Positions 7,080-15,078 of a stretch of 28,003 nt of DNA are shown one piece after another. The stretch is taken from positions 1 to 28,003 of IMG/VR virus record IMGVR_UViG_3300037963_000959; one strand, given 5' to 3'. Both the position numbers and the translations under genes were made by a program. How positions within the stretch are numbered: position 1 is the first letter of the stretch; the number at the start of each line of letters is the position of its first letter. The DNA comes from a virus. The notes beneath the pieces are model-generated. The model was not told where the DNA came from and did no database searches. It saw only the letters and a program-made list of their open reading frames with translations.

Positions 7080-7970
7080 ATGACAAATGAAGACCAAAAC
7101 AATCAGGAAGAAGTAATGAACGAAGATAACCTTTTAGCTGAACTTGATGAGTTCAACTCAGGCTCTTCACCGGAACCAGAGGTTGAAGAACCTCAGGAAG
7201 AAGAAGTTCTAGAAACTCAACCTGATGAGAATAATGACAATGAAGAACCAAATGAGCAATCTCAAGTTGAGCAATGGTTAATTGAGAATAAATTCGCAAA
7301 TGATGAGGAAGGAGTTCAGAAACTCGCTGACGCATATAAACAACTTCAATCGAAGTCCGATAAAGATAGAAATGAATGGGCTAATGAGAAGGGTAAGTAT
7401 GAAAAGCTAGCGCAGTTAGATGAATTTCTTTCGAATAATCCAGATGTAGTTCAAAAGCTGACAGAGTCAGTTCAAGAAAAACAAAAGGACATGAATGCAC
7501 CGCCTGTTAAGCCAGATGATTATGATATTCTCGATGAAAGCATTGAAAACTCTAGCTCCGCAAAATGGAGAGCAGAGCATGACAAATGGCTTATAAGTCA
7601 GGGCGCTACTCAAGCCATGCTGGAAGTTGAAAAGTTGAAGTCTGAGCTTAGTCAGTCTCAGGCATTTGACGCAGAGACTATAGAGTTACAGAAAATGGGG
7701 TTAAGCGATACAGATATTGTTGAATATAGACAATTTATGGCTGACCCAAATAATGTATCTCAGGAGAACTTAGTTGAGATTTGGAAAACGTTGTCAAACA
7801 AAGGGAATAATTCCAAACCAGAAGTAGCTCAACAGGCTCCAAAGGTGAAAAACAAGCAGAATAGCGCGGCCTCTGTAAGTGGTAACGCTCCTCAAGCTAT
7901 TGAACCTGAAGAAAAAGCAGTTGATGATTTTTGGAAAGGAATTATGGAATTTAATAATACAAATACGTAG
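7080..7970 (+). CDS. Scaffolding protein (probable)
   Basis: 296 residues between portal and MCP, the standard place for a scaffold. The first 65 residues are strongly acidic with Glu/Asp/Gln runs. The middle is helical and charged (KLADAYKQLQSKSDKDRNEWANEKGKYEK and a second helix around 175-195). Near the end a Lys-containing linker leads to a short amphipathic tail VDDFWKGIMEF. Scaffolds bind the inside of the capsid shell through a short C-terminal element and leave before or during packaging. There is no domain with catalytic residues. A clear AAGGAG precedes the ATG at 7080 by about eight bases. The call rests on composition and position, since scaffolds share little sequence. Confidence 0.8.
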   Translation: MTNEDQNNQEEVMNEDNLLAELDEFNSGSSPEPEVEEPQEEEVLETQPDENNDNEEPNEQSQVEQWLIENKFANDEEGVQKLADAYKQLQSKSDKDRNEWANEKGKYEKLAQLDEFLSNNPDVVQKLTESVQEKQKDMNAPPVKPDDYDILDESIENSSSAKWRAEHDKWLISQGATQAMLEVEKLKSELSQSQAFDAETIELQKMGLSDTDIVEYRQFMADPNNVSQENLVEIWKTLSNKGNNSKPEVAQQAPKVKNKQNSAASVSGNAPQAIEPEEKAVDDFWKGIMEFNNTNT

Positions 7971-7979
7971 TGCTATAAT
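7951..7979 (+). promoter_or_regulatory. Extended -10 promoter candidate upstream of the MCP gene
   Basis: TGCTATAAT (7971-7979) is a perfect extended -10 (TGnTATAAT). At the ideal 17-base spacing lies TTAATA (7951-7956), four of six matches to a -35. It sits right at the end of the scaffold gene, 44 bases before the MCP ATG. An extra promoter for the most abundant virion protein is reasonable. The -10 also forms one arm of a hairpin, so an RNA role instead of a promoter is possible. Confidence 0.5.
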
Positions 7980-7996
7980 CTATATAGGATTGTAGC
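7972..7996 (+). other. Hairpin in the MCP leader
   Basis: GCTATAATC (7972-7980) pairs with GATTGTAGC (7988-7996) as nine pairs including one U-G, with a seven-base loop. There is no U-tract after it, so it is not a standard terminator. It could be an RNA-processing or mRNA-stabilising element before the MCP ribosome site. Confidence 0.5.
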
Positions 7997-8023
7997 ATTG
8001 CTGTAACATAAACGGAGGTAGAA

Positions 8024-9469
8024 ATGTCTACAACAAGTTATGGTGCTGGAACTGCGTTACAATTCTCAGACGGGTCTCAAAGACAGGTCTTAGAATTAGG
8101 TGACAAAATCCACTACTACAATCCAAATGTTACTCCCATTTTCTCACTTTTTGGGCAACAGTCAGTTTTGACTCCAGTCCCTATTTTCGAGTGGATGGAA
8201 GACGAGTACATGATTAAAAAAAGCGAGAAGTTTAATATAACTTCTTCAGATGTTGCTGATACAGCAACAGGTGGCGCAAATGGCTTAAAGTCTATTCTTA
8301 TTGCAGAAAGACAAGCGCAAATGGAAATGTTTGAAGTTGGCGGTATATATTCTTTTAGCGTTGCTGGTGGAAGTGCTGCTGTTGAAACTGGTGCAGACCA
8401 TTTAATTTGTATTGCAGTTGGTAAAGATGTTGACCATGCTAGCGCAACAGATAAAATGGTTCAGTTTATTGGAGCACACGCTCATGGAAGTCTAGATGCT
8501 TATTTAGTAGAAAAGTCTGCAAGTGCTTTGATAACAGCAGACGCTGCTGGCGTGCTGACATTAAGCTATGTTGCAAATGCTGGTCAATTCTATGATGCTG
8601 GAACTGCAACAGGATATTACGGATACAACATTAAAGGTAATTTTACTTTAGCAGATATTACTGATAATGATTACTTTGATAGAGAAAATGGAGTATCTGG
8701 AATTGCTGAAGGTTCTGCTGTTGGTATTGAGACTCGTAAAAAAGTACGTAGGTTGAAAAACTGTACGCAAATTTTTCGCGAGCCATACACAATAACCAAC
8801 ACTGCAAAGGTGTCACAACAGTATGGTGGCCCTGAGCTTTCAAGGTTGCAAGCTAGAAAACTAGCTAAGATTAAGGGCGATATTGAGTGGGCAATGCTTA
8901 CTAATGGAGCCATTTCTCTTGATGCTAGCTCTGAAAATCCAAAAAGAACATTTCAAGGAATAGGTCTTGGAACTTCTAATGGTTCTATTTCATCTTTGAA
9001 TGGATTTGACAACACAAATCTGCAATTAAACTACTCTAGTGGTGATTTAAATGCTATGGATTCAGTTGTTGAATTTATATTCTCAGATATGGTAGCAGGT
9101 AGCATGAGAAAAACAGTTTTTGCATCAAATAAGTGGATGGTTAAGTTAGCATCCATGACAAGAGGTGCAGATACTGGATTCTATGATTCTGGTGAAGAAA
9201 CCAAGGGTGGATTAAGAGTTCGTTCTTATCTCGGCCCTGTTGGTGAACTTGACTTTGTGTCTCATCCTTATCTAAAAGGCGCATATGAAGATTATGCAAT
9301 TGCGATTGACCCTGCGAACTTTTCAGTTCGTCCTTTGGCTGGTCGCGATATGCAACTTCGTAAAGACATCGTTCAGGATGGCCGTGATGGTCAAACTGAC
9401 GAATGGCTAATGGAAGTTGGTATGGAAGTTCGTAACGAACAAACCCATGCTGTTCTAAAGCTGGTCTAA
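8024..9469 (+). CDS. Major capsid protein
   Basis: 481 residues with a very strong Shine-Dalgarno (GGAGGT, 8012-8017), as expected for the most abundant virion protein. The N-terminal part (YYNPNVTPIFSLFGQ, then FEWMEDEYM) and the middle (RRLKNCTQIFREPYTITNTA, then KIKGDIEWAMLTNGA) resemble the SU10/DUF5309 type of HK97-fold capsid proteins. A Gly/Ala-rich stretch at about 105-205 looks like an inserted domain. The C-terminal part (VRSYLGPVGELDFVSHPYLKG, DPANFSVRPLAGRD) fits the A-domain and last strands. The scaffold gene precedes it and a structured RNA follows it. The first 26 residues are echoed in the small gene at 9519. The family assignment is from memory. Confidence 0.88.
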   Translation: MSTTSYGAGTALQFSDGSQRQVLELGDKIHYYNPNVTPIFSLFGQQSVLTPVPIFEWMEDEYMIKKSEKFNITSSDVADTATGGANGLKSILIAERQAQMEMFEVGGIYSFSVAGGSAAVETGADHLICIAVGKDVDHASATDKMVQFIGAHAHGSLDAYLVEKSASALITADAAGVLTLSYVANAGQFYDAGTATGYYGYNIKGNFTLADITDNDYFDRENGVSGIAEGSAVGIETRKKVRRLKNCTQIFREPYTITNTAKVSQQYGGPELSRLQARKLAKIKGDIEWAMLTNGAISLDASSENPKRTFQGIGLGTSNGSISSLNGFDNTNLQLNYSSGDLNAMDSVVEFIFSDMVAGSMRKTVFASNKWMVKLASMTRGADTGFYDSGEETKGGLRVRSYLGPVGELDFVSHPYLKGAYEDYAIAIDPANFSVRPLAGRDMQLRKDIVQDGRDGQTDEWLMEVGMEVRNEQTHAVLKLV

Positions 9470-9515
9470 ACCTAATAATCGTTTGGGGGCGGGCAACCGC
9501 CCTCAAATAGGTTTA
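9467..9515 (+). other. Two-tier hairpin after the MCP gene (GCAA tetraloop)
   Basis: An inner stem of 11 pairs joins 9482-9492 (TTTGGGGGCGG) to 9497-9507 (CCGCCCTCAAA), with one G-U and a GCAA loop of the stable GNRA type. An outer stem of eight perfect pairs joins 9467-9474 (TAAACCTA, starting at the MCP stop) to 9508-9515 (TAGGTTTA), leaving a seven-base bulge on the 5' side. There is no run of U after the stem, so termination would be partial at best. It may protect the 3' end of MCP mRNA, reduce read-through or control translation of the gene at 9519, whose start is only three bases beyond the structure. Confidence 0.75.
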
Positions 9516-9518
9516 AGA

Positions 9519-9671
9519 ATGAAAGAAATAACATACGGAACTGGAGCAACAAATTTTAGCGATGGTACATCAAGGTTGATGACCACGTTAGGAACTAAAA
9601 AATCTCGTATTCGTAAAAAACGTAAAAAGAGAAAGAAAAATGCGATACCAAGAAGCATACGAACTTATTGA
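9519..9671 (+). CDS. Small basic protein with an MCP-like N-terminal arm
   Basis: 50 residues from the ATG at 9519. An upstream in-frame TTG at 9483 lies inside the hairpin and is rejected. Residues 6-25 (YGTGATNFSDGTSRLMTTLG) line up with MCP residues 6-26 (YGAGTALQFSDGSQRQVLELG), with about ten identities and one gap. The second half is a basic tail with TKKSRIRKKRKKRKK. The end overlaps the connector gene by 32 bases. No close database family comes to mind. The arrangement suggests a partial copy of the capsid N-arm joined to a nucleic-acid-binding tail. It could be a minor capsid or internal protein, or a leader peptide for the downstream gene. Function is inferred only. Confidence 0.6.
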   Translation: MKEITYGTGATNFSDGTSRLMTTLGTKKSRIRKKRKKRKKNAIPRSIRTY

Positions 9672-10560
9672 TGCTGGGGTTATAGCTGGTGGAATAGAAC
9701 TGCCTGTGTCTCATAACTTAATTGAGATATACTTTGACCAAGCAATAAAAGAAATCGCAATGAGGGCGGTTCGTAAAAAAGACTCACAAACATTTACTGC
9801 TAGCGGTAAAGAGTATATTTTTACAAAAGCAAATTACTCTGGGCAAATATATAAGGTAGAGCTAGACCAGACAGATGTTCCTTTTGTAGATGAATCAGCA
9901 ATCATATCTAATGTAGATGATGATGAAGTATCTAAAATTGGTTATTATATCAAAACAGATGTTTCAAATGGGTCTATAACAGGCGTGACAGGAGCAAGCC
10001 CAACTGTAGTAACGTCTACTTCTCATGGACTAGCAACTGGCGACTTTGTTATATTTAGCGAAATTAAAGGTCACTATGTAACCGCTAGTAAAGTTTCTCA
10101 CTTAAATAGTAAGCGACTAGCCATAACAAAAGTTGATGATAATAGTTTTTCTGTAGCCGTTGATTCTTCAGGTGGCGGTACAACAGCATATTCAAGTGGT
10201 GGCGCATGGCAACAAGACACACACAAGCTTTATTTAACTAAAAATCCTAGCTCAGATAATGGCCTTAGAGTTTATTATTATGCTAGCCCAGAAGAAAAAA
10301 CTAGCTTATCAAGTAGGGTTGACCTTCCTCAACAACTAATTCCAGCAGCAATACATTGCACTTTGGGTCATTTTTTAAATCTTGGAGGAAATCTTCAAGT
10401 TGGTAGCGGGCATATGGGATTAGCAAGAAAGATAGAGCAAGACTACATGGAAACATCACGCGCAAAAGAACCTATGCCTCATTTGATTCCAAATCCAATG
10501 CAGGTATTTGTAACTACAAGAAATGGTTCTATTGAAAATACTACAGGAGCAGATGACTAA
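9640..10560 (+). CDS. Head-tail connector/adaptor protein with an FCCH-like insert
   Basis: 306 residues. The N-terminal 45 (YQEAYELIDAGV...LIEIYFDQAIKEIAMRA) and the C-terminal part from about 225 (LPQQLIPAAIHCTLGHFLNLGG...ARKIEQDYMETSRA) are helical. This is the pattern of adaptor proteins that dock under the portal. Between them, at about 110-190, lies a beta domain reading SITGVTGASPTVVTSTSHGL...GDFVIFSEIKG...AYSSGGAW. That is typical of the E1-FCCH-like modules often inserted into phage virion proteins. The ATG at 9640 lies inside the previous small gene; the AG-rich stretch before it (AGAAAGAAAA) could act as a weak ribosome site. The stop overlaps the next ATG by one base. The assignment comes from fold-like pattern and order. 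Confidence 0.7.
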   Translation: MRYQEAYELIDAGVIAGGIELPVSHNLIEIYFDQAIKEIAMRAVRKKDSQTFTASGKEYIFTKANYSGQIYKVELDQTDVPFVDESAIISNVDDDEVSKIGYYIKTDVSNGSITGVTGASPTVVTSTSHGLATGDFVIFSEIKGHYVTASKVSHLNSKRLAITKVDDNSFSVAVDSSGGGTTAYSSGGAWQQDTHKLYLTKNPSSDNGLRVYYYASPEEKTSLSSRVDLPQQLIPAAIHCTLGHFLNLGGNLQVGSGHMGLARKIEQDYMETSRAKEPMPHLIPNPMQVFVTTRNGSIENTTGADD

Positions 10561-11213
10561 TGGCTACTTTTCAAGTAAGAATAGAAGATATAATAGGAGC
10601 TACTGCAAGTCTTGGCAGTGATGACGCGACAGCAAATCAACAGGCCATTCAAGATGCTTTACAAGATACAGCAGTTGACATAATTAATAAAGTAAGCCCT
10701 GACATCTTAATACAGTATGCAACAAAGTCTTCTAATGTGACCTCAAATCCAATTGCTAGCAACATTGAAAACAGCAAGATAGTATTGGTTGAAAGAAGAG
10801 AGTCTGATGATACCACTGATTTATATGTTTCCTGTGTTTATGCAGATGCATCATTACAAGGAAAAATTCAAAATCCTCACAGTATATTTTTTGCAACAGA
10901 CGAATCTCCAAGGTGGACTTTTAATGATAATGATGTTTATGTATATCCTGAGCCGGCAGGCGCAAATCCAAGTAGATATTATTCTATGGAAAATCCGACA
11001 ATTGAACATGGCGATAGTTCTGTTGCTAAGTTTCCAAACGAGCTAGAACACGCATTGGTTTTAGGTGCTAGCGCAAGACTTAAGCAGAGACAAATTACTT
11101 TTTTTAATGAAGATGAAGATAGTGAAGTTGTAATTTTACATAGAAGTCAGTATCAAGAGCTGTTGGTAGAATATGCAAATGCGCTAGCTCCATATATGCC
11201 ATCAAGTAAATAA
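10560..11213 (+). CDS. Second connector/head-closure type structural protein
   Basis: 217 residues, starting within the previous stop (TAATG) with an AGGAG about a dozen bases upstream. N-terminal residues 20-60 are helical (NQQAIQDALQDTAVDIINKV). The middle is beta-rich (SKIVLVERRE, TDLYVSCVYAD, SPRWTFNDNDVYVYPEP). The last 60 residues are helical and charged (FPNELEHALVLGASARLKQRQ...YQELLVEYANAL). This helix-beta-helix plan and the place between adaptor and nozzle suggest a head-completion or adaptor protein. No named family can be given with certainty. Its stop again overlaps the next start by one base, so stoichiometry with the neighbours is probably set by coupling. Confidence 0.6.
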   Translation: MATFQVRIEDIIGATASLGSDDATANQQAIQDALQDTAVDIINKVSPDILIQYATKSSNVTSNPIASNIENSKIVLVERRESDDTTDLYVSCVYADASLQGKIQNPHSIFFATDESPRWTFNDNDVYVYPEPAGANPSRYYSMENPTIEHGDSSVAKFPNELEHALVLGASARLKQRQITFFNEDEDSEVVILHRSQYQELLVEYANALAPYMPSSK

Positions 11214-14161
11214 TGCCAAAAACAACTTATAACATTCTCGGATTTCATGGAGGAGTAAATAATAGTTCTAATCCAAGAGATATAGATGAAATAGAATGCG
11301 TTGAATTAATAGACGCAGAAATACAAAACAAAGGCAGTATTAACACTAGAGGTTCTTTTGAAAACTCTTCAGCAAATGCTAATCCCGGTGTGGTCTTAGC
11401 AAACAGAGGATTGTTTGTAATGGATGCAGATAGGAAGGTAAGCGACAACACAGAAGCTGATACTTCGTTAGTAATTGTATATGATAATAATTCTACAGCC
11501 TCAGACAGAGGATTTGATATATTTGATACAGCTTGGTCAACAAATGAAATATCCCTTGATACAAGTCATCCGGTTTTTTATGTAGTAGATGGAAATCTTA
11601 GAATAGGAGATGGCTCTCTAACAAATAGTGGAAAATGGTTTGGATATAAAAATACAAAATTCTTTTCAGGTTTTAATGGGGCATTCCCAAGGGAAAGTAC
11701 AACAAATGATTGGATTTCAGAAAATCAAGATATTTCCACACCTACAAAAGGAAATTGTTTAATATCTACACCAGATGCGGGAAGCGATTCAAATGGTGTA
11801 AACTCTTCATCTTCTCAATACATTGGCAATGTTATAGATGGGACTGGGGATGACGTTTCTGATTCTAGCGCTATTAATTTAAGAGTTGGATTCCAATTTA
11901 GAAGCGACAGAACCAGCACAGCGTCTGGATATGTAAGTGATTCTGGCGTAACCTCGATAGCTGATAATACAGACCATTACCCTCTTTTTGGAGACCAGAG
12001 TATCAAAGTAACCGGTAGCTCAAGCTCCCCAATTATAAGCAAAAGCGATTCTTTAACTTTAAATGAAGAAAAAAATATATTATTTGGTTTTTTCCAAACT
12101 TCTGCTGAATATGATAAATTAACAAACGTAAAATTTACATATACAGAAAGCACGTCTGGAGACACCTTAACTTGGGAGTTTTCAAAAGAGAATATAGAAC
12201 CAGACTGTTGGAATATTCTTTCTATGTCATTAGCAAATGCTACAGAAGGAGATGCTAGCGGAGATGGTTTAGACTCTTGGCAGTTTGAGGTTACTGGAAC
12301 AGCTACGTTAAATTATTACTTTTCTGGAATAGTTATAGCTAACAATCCAACAATCGCAGGTTTTTCTGAGGGTATATACACATTTTATCATACTTATTTA
12401 TATGACGAGTCAAAACAAGAGTCTTTGCCGTTTTTATTTACAAATACAGATTCTTACAATATTAATAAAGTAAATGTAATTGGAAACTCTGTTCTTTTTA
12501 ATTTTGACATTTATTGTTCTCCTTACAAATTTACAGAGTGTACTATAGATGTTTCTGACCATCAAATAGACAAGTCAGGTCACGGACTATCTGCTGGAGA
12601 CGATGTTACTTTTTCTGGCGTAACAAATGCAAATTGGGTAGATAAAAATACTTCTACCTTTTTTGTTTCAAGTCAAAGTTTAGAAACTAACTCTTTTAGA
12701 ATATCAGCATCTTATGGCGCAGCAATAACTGGTACAAGTATAGATTTTTCAGGGACAGATGATTCAAGTGGAGTTACTTATTATAATTACAATCTAAATA
12801 AAAGAATATCTGGCTCTAGACTTTATTACAAAAAAGAACAGGATGATAACTTCTATTTAATTGGTGAATTAGATATAGATAATGTAAATGCATCATTGCA
12901 AGGTTTTAAATGGTTTCCAGAAAGCAATACCCCAGCGTACCTTTTTCAAAATACTGCAAATACTGCTGGAAATATTCTTGGAAAAACATCTTTGATTAGA
13001 GGAGTTAGTCCAGATACAGCAAACTTTGTTGACACATTTAAGTCTTTGAATGGATTTGATACTACAATTGCATCTGTTAATGCTAAATATAAAACAGCAG
13101 TTGTTCATGGAAGAAGAACTTATATTGGAAACATAGAGCAAAACGGAGTAAAACATTCAGACAGAATGATTAAAAGCAGTATAAATAAATTTGACAGCTT
13201 TCCTAGCAATAGAGGAGTTGTTGATGTAGCGATAAGAGATGGTGAGAGTATTGTAAAACTTGAAACATATGCAGATAGAATACTTCAGTATAAACAAAAA
13301 AGTTTATACATTGTTAATGTTTCTGACAATGTAGATTTTTTAGAAGATGTTTATAGAAATAAAGGATGTTTATTTGACTACCATGTAACAAAAACAGATT
13401 TTGGAATTGCTTGGTTTAATTTGTTTGGAGTTTATTTTTATGATGGCAGAACAGTTCAAAATTTATTTGAAAAAGATGGTAAGCTTTTGATAAATAAATC
13501 AGAATGGGAAAATTTTATTATTGACCCTAATGGAATTGACCCTGATGACACAACAATGGAAAACGCTCATATAGCTTATATACCAAAAAAGAGACAATTA
13601 TTTATTAAAAGTCGCGGCGGTGGGGTATATATTTATGATTTTTTGTTAAGAGCTTGGACAATTCATCAAGGAGCAGTTGCTTTTACAACTGCTATGAGCA
13701 ATTTTGCTTTAAATTCAAATCAAGAACTTATTTACATTTATAATGCTAATTTTCAAATAGCAAAATGGAACCCCGACTCATCAGAGGTATCTAATTTTAA
13801 ATATGTTACTAAAGATATTGATTTTGGTCAACCTTCTGTAAGAAAAAAAGTTTATAAAGTGTATGTTACTTATAAGTCTAATGGAGCTTCAAACGTTAGT
13901 GTAAAATATGATATTAATGGAGCTGGTGGGTTTACTAATACATTTAAAGACATGACTGATTCTCCATCTTACTTTACAAGCGATAAGCTTTTAGATACTT
14001 CTAGCAGTTTTAAACAAGCTGTTTTAAAACCTACAACTTCATCAGTTGCTAATAACATATATTCTTTTCAATTAAGATTTCAAAAGTCAGGCTCTAATGT
14101 ACCTAATAGATTTGAGATTGATGATATAACAATTGTTTATAGAATGAAAAATCCAAAATAA
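11213..14161 (+). CDS. Tail nozzle / stabilisation-type protein
   Basis: 982 residues. The opening, YNILGFHGGVNNSSNPRDIDEIECVELIDAEI...GSINTRGSF, is the style of tail nozzle proteins of podoviruses (T7 gp12 and P22 gp10 types): a GG-N motif, then a sentence about nodes and a 'Gly...Arg-Gly' close. The long beta-rich body fits a beta-propeller. An FCCH-like insert sits at about 443-525 (DKSGHGLSAGDDVTFSGV...SFRISASYG). The C-terminal half has repeated strand patterns such as VKLETYADRILQYKQKSLYIVNV and FDYHVTKTDFGIAWFNLFGVYFYDG. It would form the lower tail end. It is coupled to its neighbours by one-base overlaps on both sides. Confidence 0.75.
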   Translation: MPKTTYNILGFHGGVNNSSNPRDIDEIECVELIDAEIQNKGSINTRGSFENSSANANPGVVLANRGLFVMDADRKVSDNTEADTSLVIVYDNNSTASDRGFDIFDTAWSTNEISLDTSHPVFYVVDGNLRIGDGSLTNSGKWFGYKNTKFFSGFNGAFPRESTTNDWISENQDISTPTKGNCLISTPDAGSDSNGVNSSSSQYIGNVIDGTGDDVSDSSAINLRVGFQFRSDRTSTASGYVSDSGVTSIADNTDHYPLFGDQSIKVTGSSSSPIISKSDSLTLNEEKNILFGFFQTSAEYDKLTNVKFTYTESTSGDTLTWEFSKENIEPDCWNILSMSLANATEGDASGDGLDSWQFEVTGTATLNYYFSGIVIANNPTIAGFSEGIYTFYHTYLYDESKQESLPFLFTNTDSYNINKVNVIGNSVLFNFDIYCSPYKFTECTIDVSDHQIDKSGHGLSAGDDVTFSGVTNANWVDKNTSTFFVSSQSLETNSFRISASYGAAITGTSIDFSGTDDSSGVTYYNYNLNKRISGSRLYYKKEQDDNFYLIGELDIDNVNASLQGFKWFPESNTPAYLFQNTANTAGNILGKTSLIRGVSPDTANFVDTFKSLNGFDTTIASVNAKYKTAVVHGRRTYIGNIEQNGVKHSDRMIKSSINKFDSFPSNRGVVDVAIRDGESIVKLETYADRILQYKQKSLYIVNVSDNVDFLEDVYRNKGCLFDYHVTKTDFGIAWFNLFGVYFYDGRTVQNLFEKDGKLLINKSEWENFIIDPNGIDPDDTTMENAHIAYIPKKRQLFIKSRGGGVYIYDFLLRAWTIHQGAVAFTTAMSNFALNSNQELIYIYNANFQIAKWNPDSSEVSNFKYVTKDIDFGQPSVRKKVYKVYVTYKSNGASNVSVKYDINGAGGFTNTFKDMTDSPSYFTSDKLLDTSSSFKQAVLKPTTSSVANNIYSFQLRFQKSGSNVPNRFEIDDITIVYRMKNPK

Positions 14162-15078
14162 TGCCATTAGATAGACAAAAAAGAAAATTAATACATCAAA
14201 AGTCTAATCAACCAACTTTAGGTAGAGGTAAGCCAGATAATGCATTAGGCAAAGATGGAGACATTGCATTTAGAAAAGTGCAGGGTTCTGGAACTGTTCA
14301 ATATTTAAAACAAGATGGTAGATGGATTGCTTTATCTTCTTCTGGTAGTTTTCCTGAAGGTAGGCCCTCAATTTCTTCTTCTTCTGTATCTGGTTCGTCT
14401 AACCACTCTGGCTTATCGGGTCTTGGTGCTGACGACCACCCTCAATATTTATTAGTAGATGGAACAAGGGCTATGACTGGCGATTTGAGCCTTGGTGGGG
14501 GAGATGGGGCTTTAACGTTTACTGCTGATAATAGTTCCATAAAAATACCAGACAATAAATCAGCCAGTCTTGTTATAGAGGAAGCCAATACTGCATACTT
14601 AACATTTGTTACTACTAATAGTGGAGAAAAAATAACACTTGGTAAGAAACTAGAAGCTGGTTCAGTAGAAATAGAAGGAAGTGCATTTGATATAGATGGT
14701 GGAGCAATAGATGGAACTCCTATAGGTGCAAACTCACATACCACAATTAAAGGTACTACTATAGATGCTACAACAGATTTTACAATAGGTGGAACAGTTA
14801 TTACAGATGGTAATATTGATGATACTGGAACACTTAATATAGATGGAGCAACAGGAGTTATTTTACAGGAAGGTGGGGGTGAAGTAATAAAGATAGATAC
14901 AGATAGAGATATATTTTTTAATCAATATGCTCAAACACTTTTTCAACAATATGGATTTCATAATAAAATAGATAACTATCATCAAACAAGTGGAAGAGGT
15001 GATTTCCAACAAAATTATTCAATAGTTAGTTCTCATAACGAAGTAACTACAACTTATACATATCCAACAGGTACATAA
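14161..15078 (+). CDS. Tail fibre-like structural protein
   Basis: 305 residues with no obvious ribosome site, starting in the previous stop. After a basic N-terminus, GDIAFRKVQGSGTVQYLKQDGRWIALS (about 33-59) is a short beta module often seen in fibre bases. It is followed by a Ser-rich linker. Residues at about 80-113 contain HSGLSGLGADDHPQYLLVDG and RAMTGDLSLGG, a very common phage fibre motif. The rest is low-complexity beta repeats (IEGSAFDIDGGAIDG, TIDATTDFTIGGTVITDGNIDDTGTLNIDG) as in a fibre shaft. It likely forms a trimeric tail fibre or adaptor between nozzle and a receptor-binding tip. No enzymatic motif is visible. Confidence 0.75.
   Translation: MPLDRQKRKLIHQKSNQPTLGRGKPDNALGKDGDIAFRKVQGSGTVQYLKQDGRWIALSSSGSFPEGRPSISSSSVSGSSNHSGLSGLGADDHPQYLLVDGTRAMTGDLSLGGGDGALTFTADNSSIKIPDNKSASLVIEEANTAYLTFVTTNSGEKITLGKKLEAGSVEIEGSAFDIDGGAIDGTPIGANSHTTIKGTTIDATTDFTIGGTVITDGNIDDTGTLNIDGATGVILQEGGGEVIKIDTDRDIFFNQYAQTLFQQYGFHNKIDNYHQTSGRGDFQQNYSIVSSHNEVTTTYTYPTGT

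Noticed and set aside
9482-9515. Standard rho-independent terminator after the MCP gene
   Set aside because: The stem is strong but is followed by TAGGTTTAAG rather than a T-run, and genes continue on the same strand at once.
9483-9518. Earlier TTG start for the small gene at 9519
   Set aside because: It lies inside the inner stem of the hairpin, has no ribosome site and adds residues with no counterpart to the MCP arm.
14442-14744. 100-residue reading frame on the - strand
   Set aside because: Antisense to the low-complexity shaft of the fibre-like protein, where such frames arise easily.
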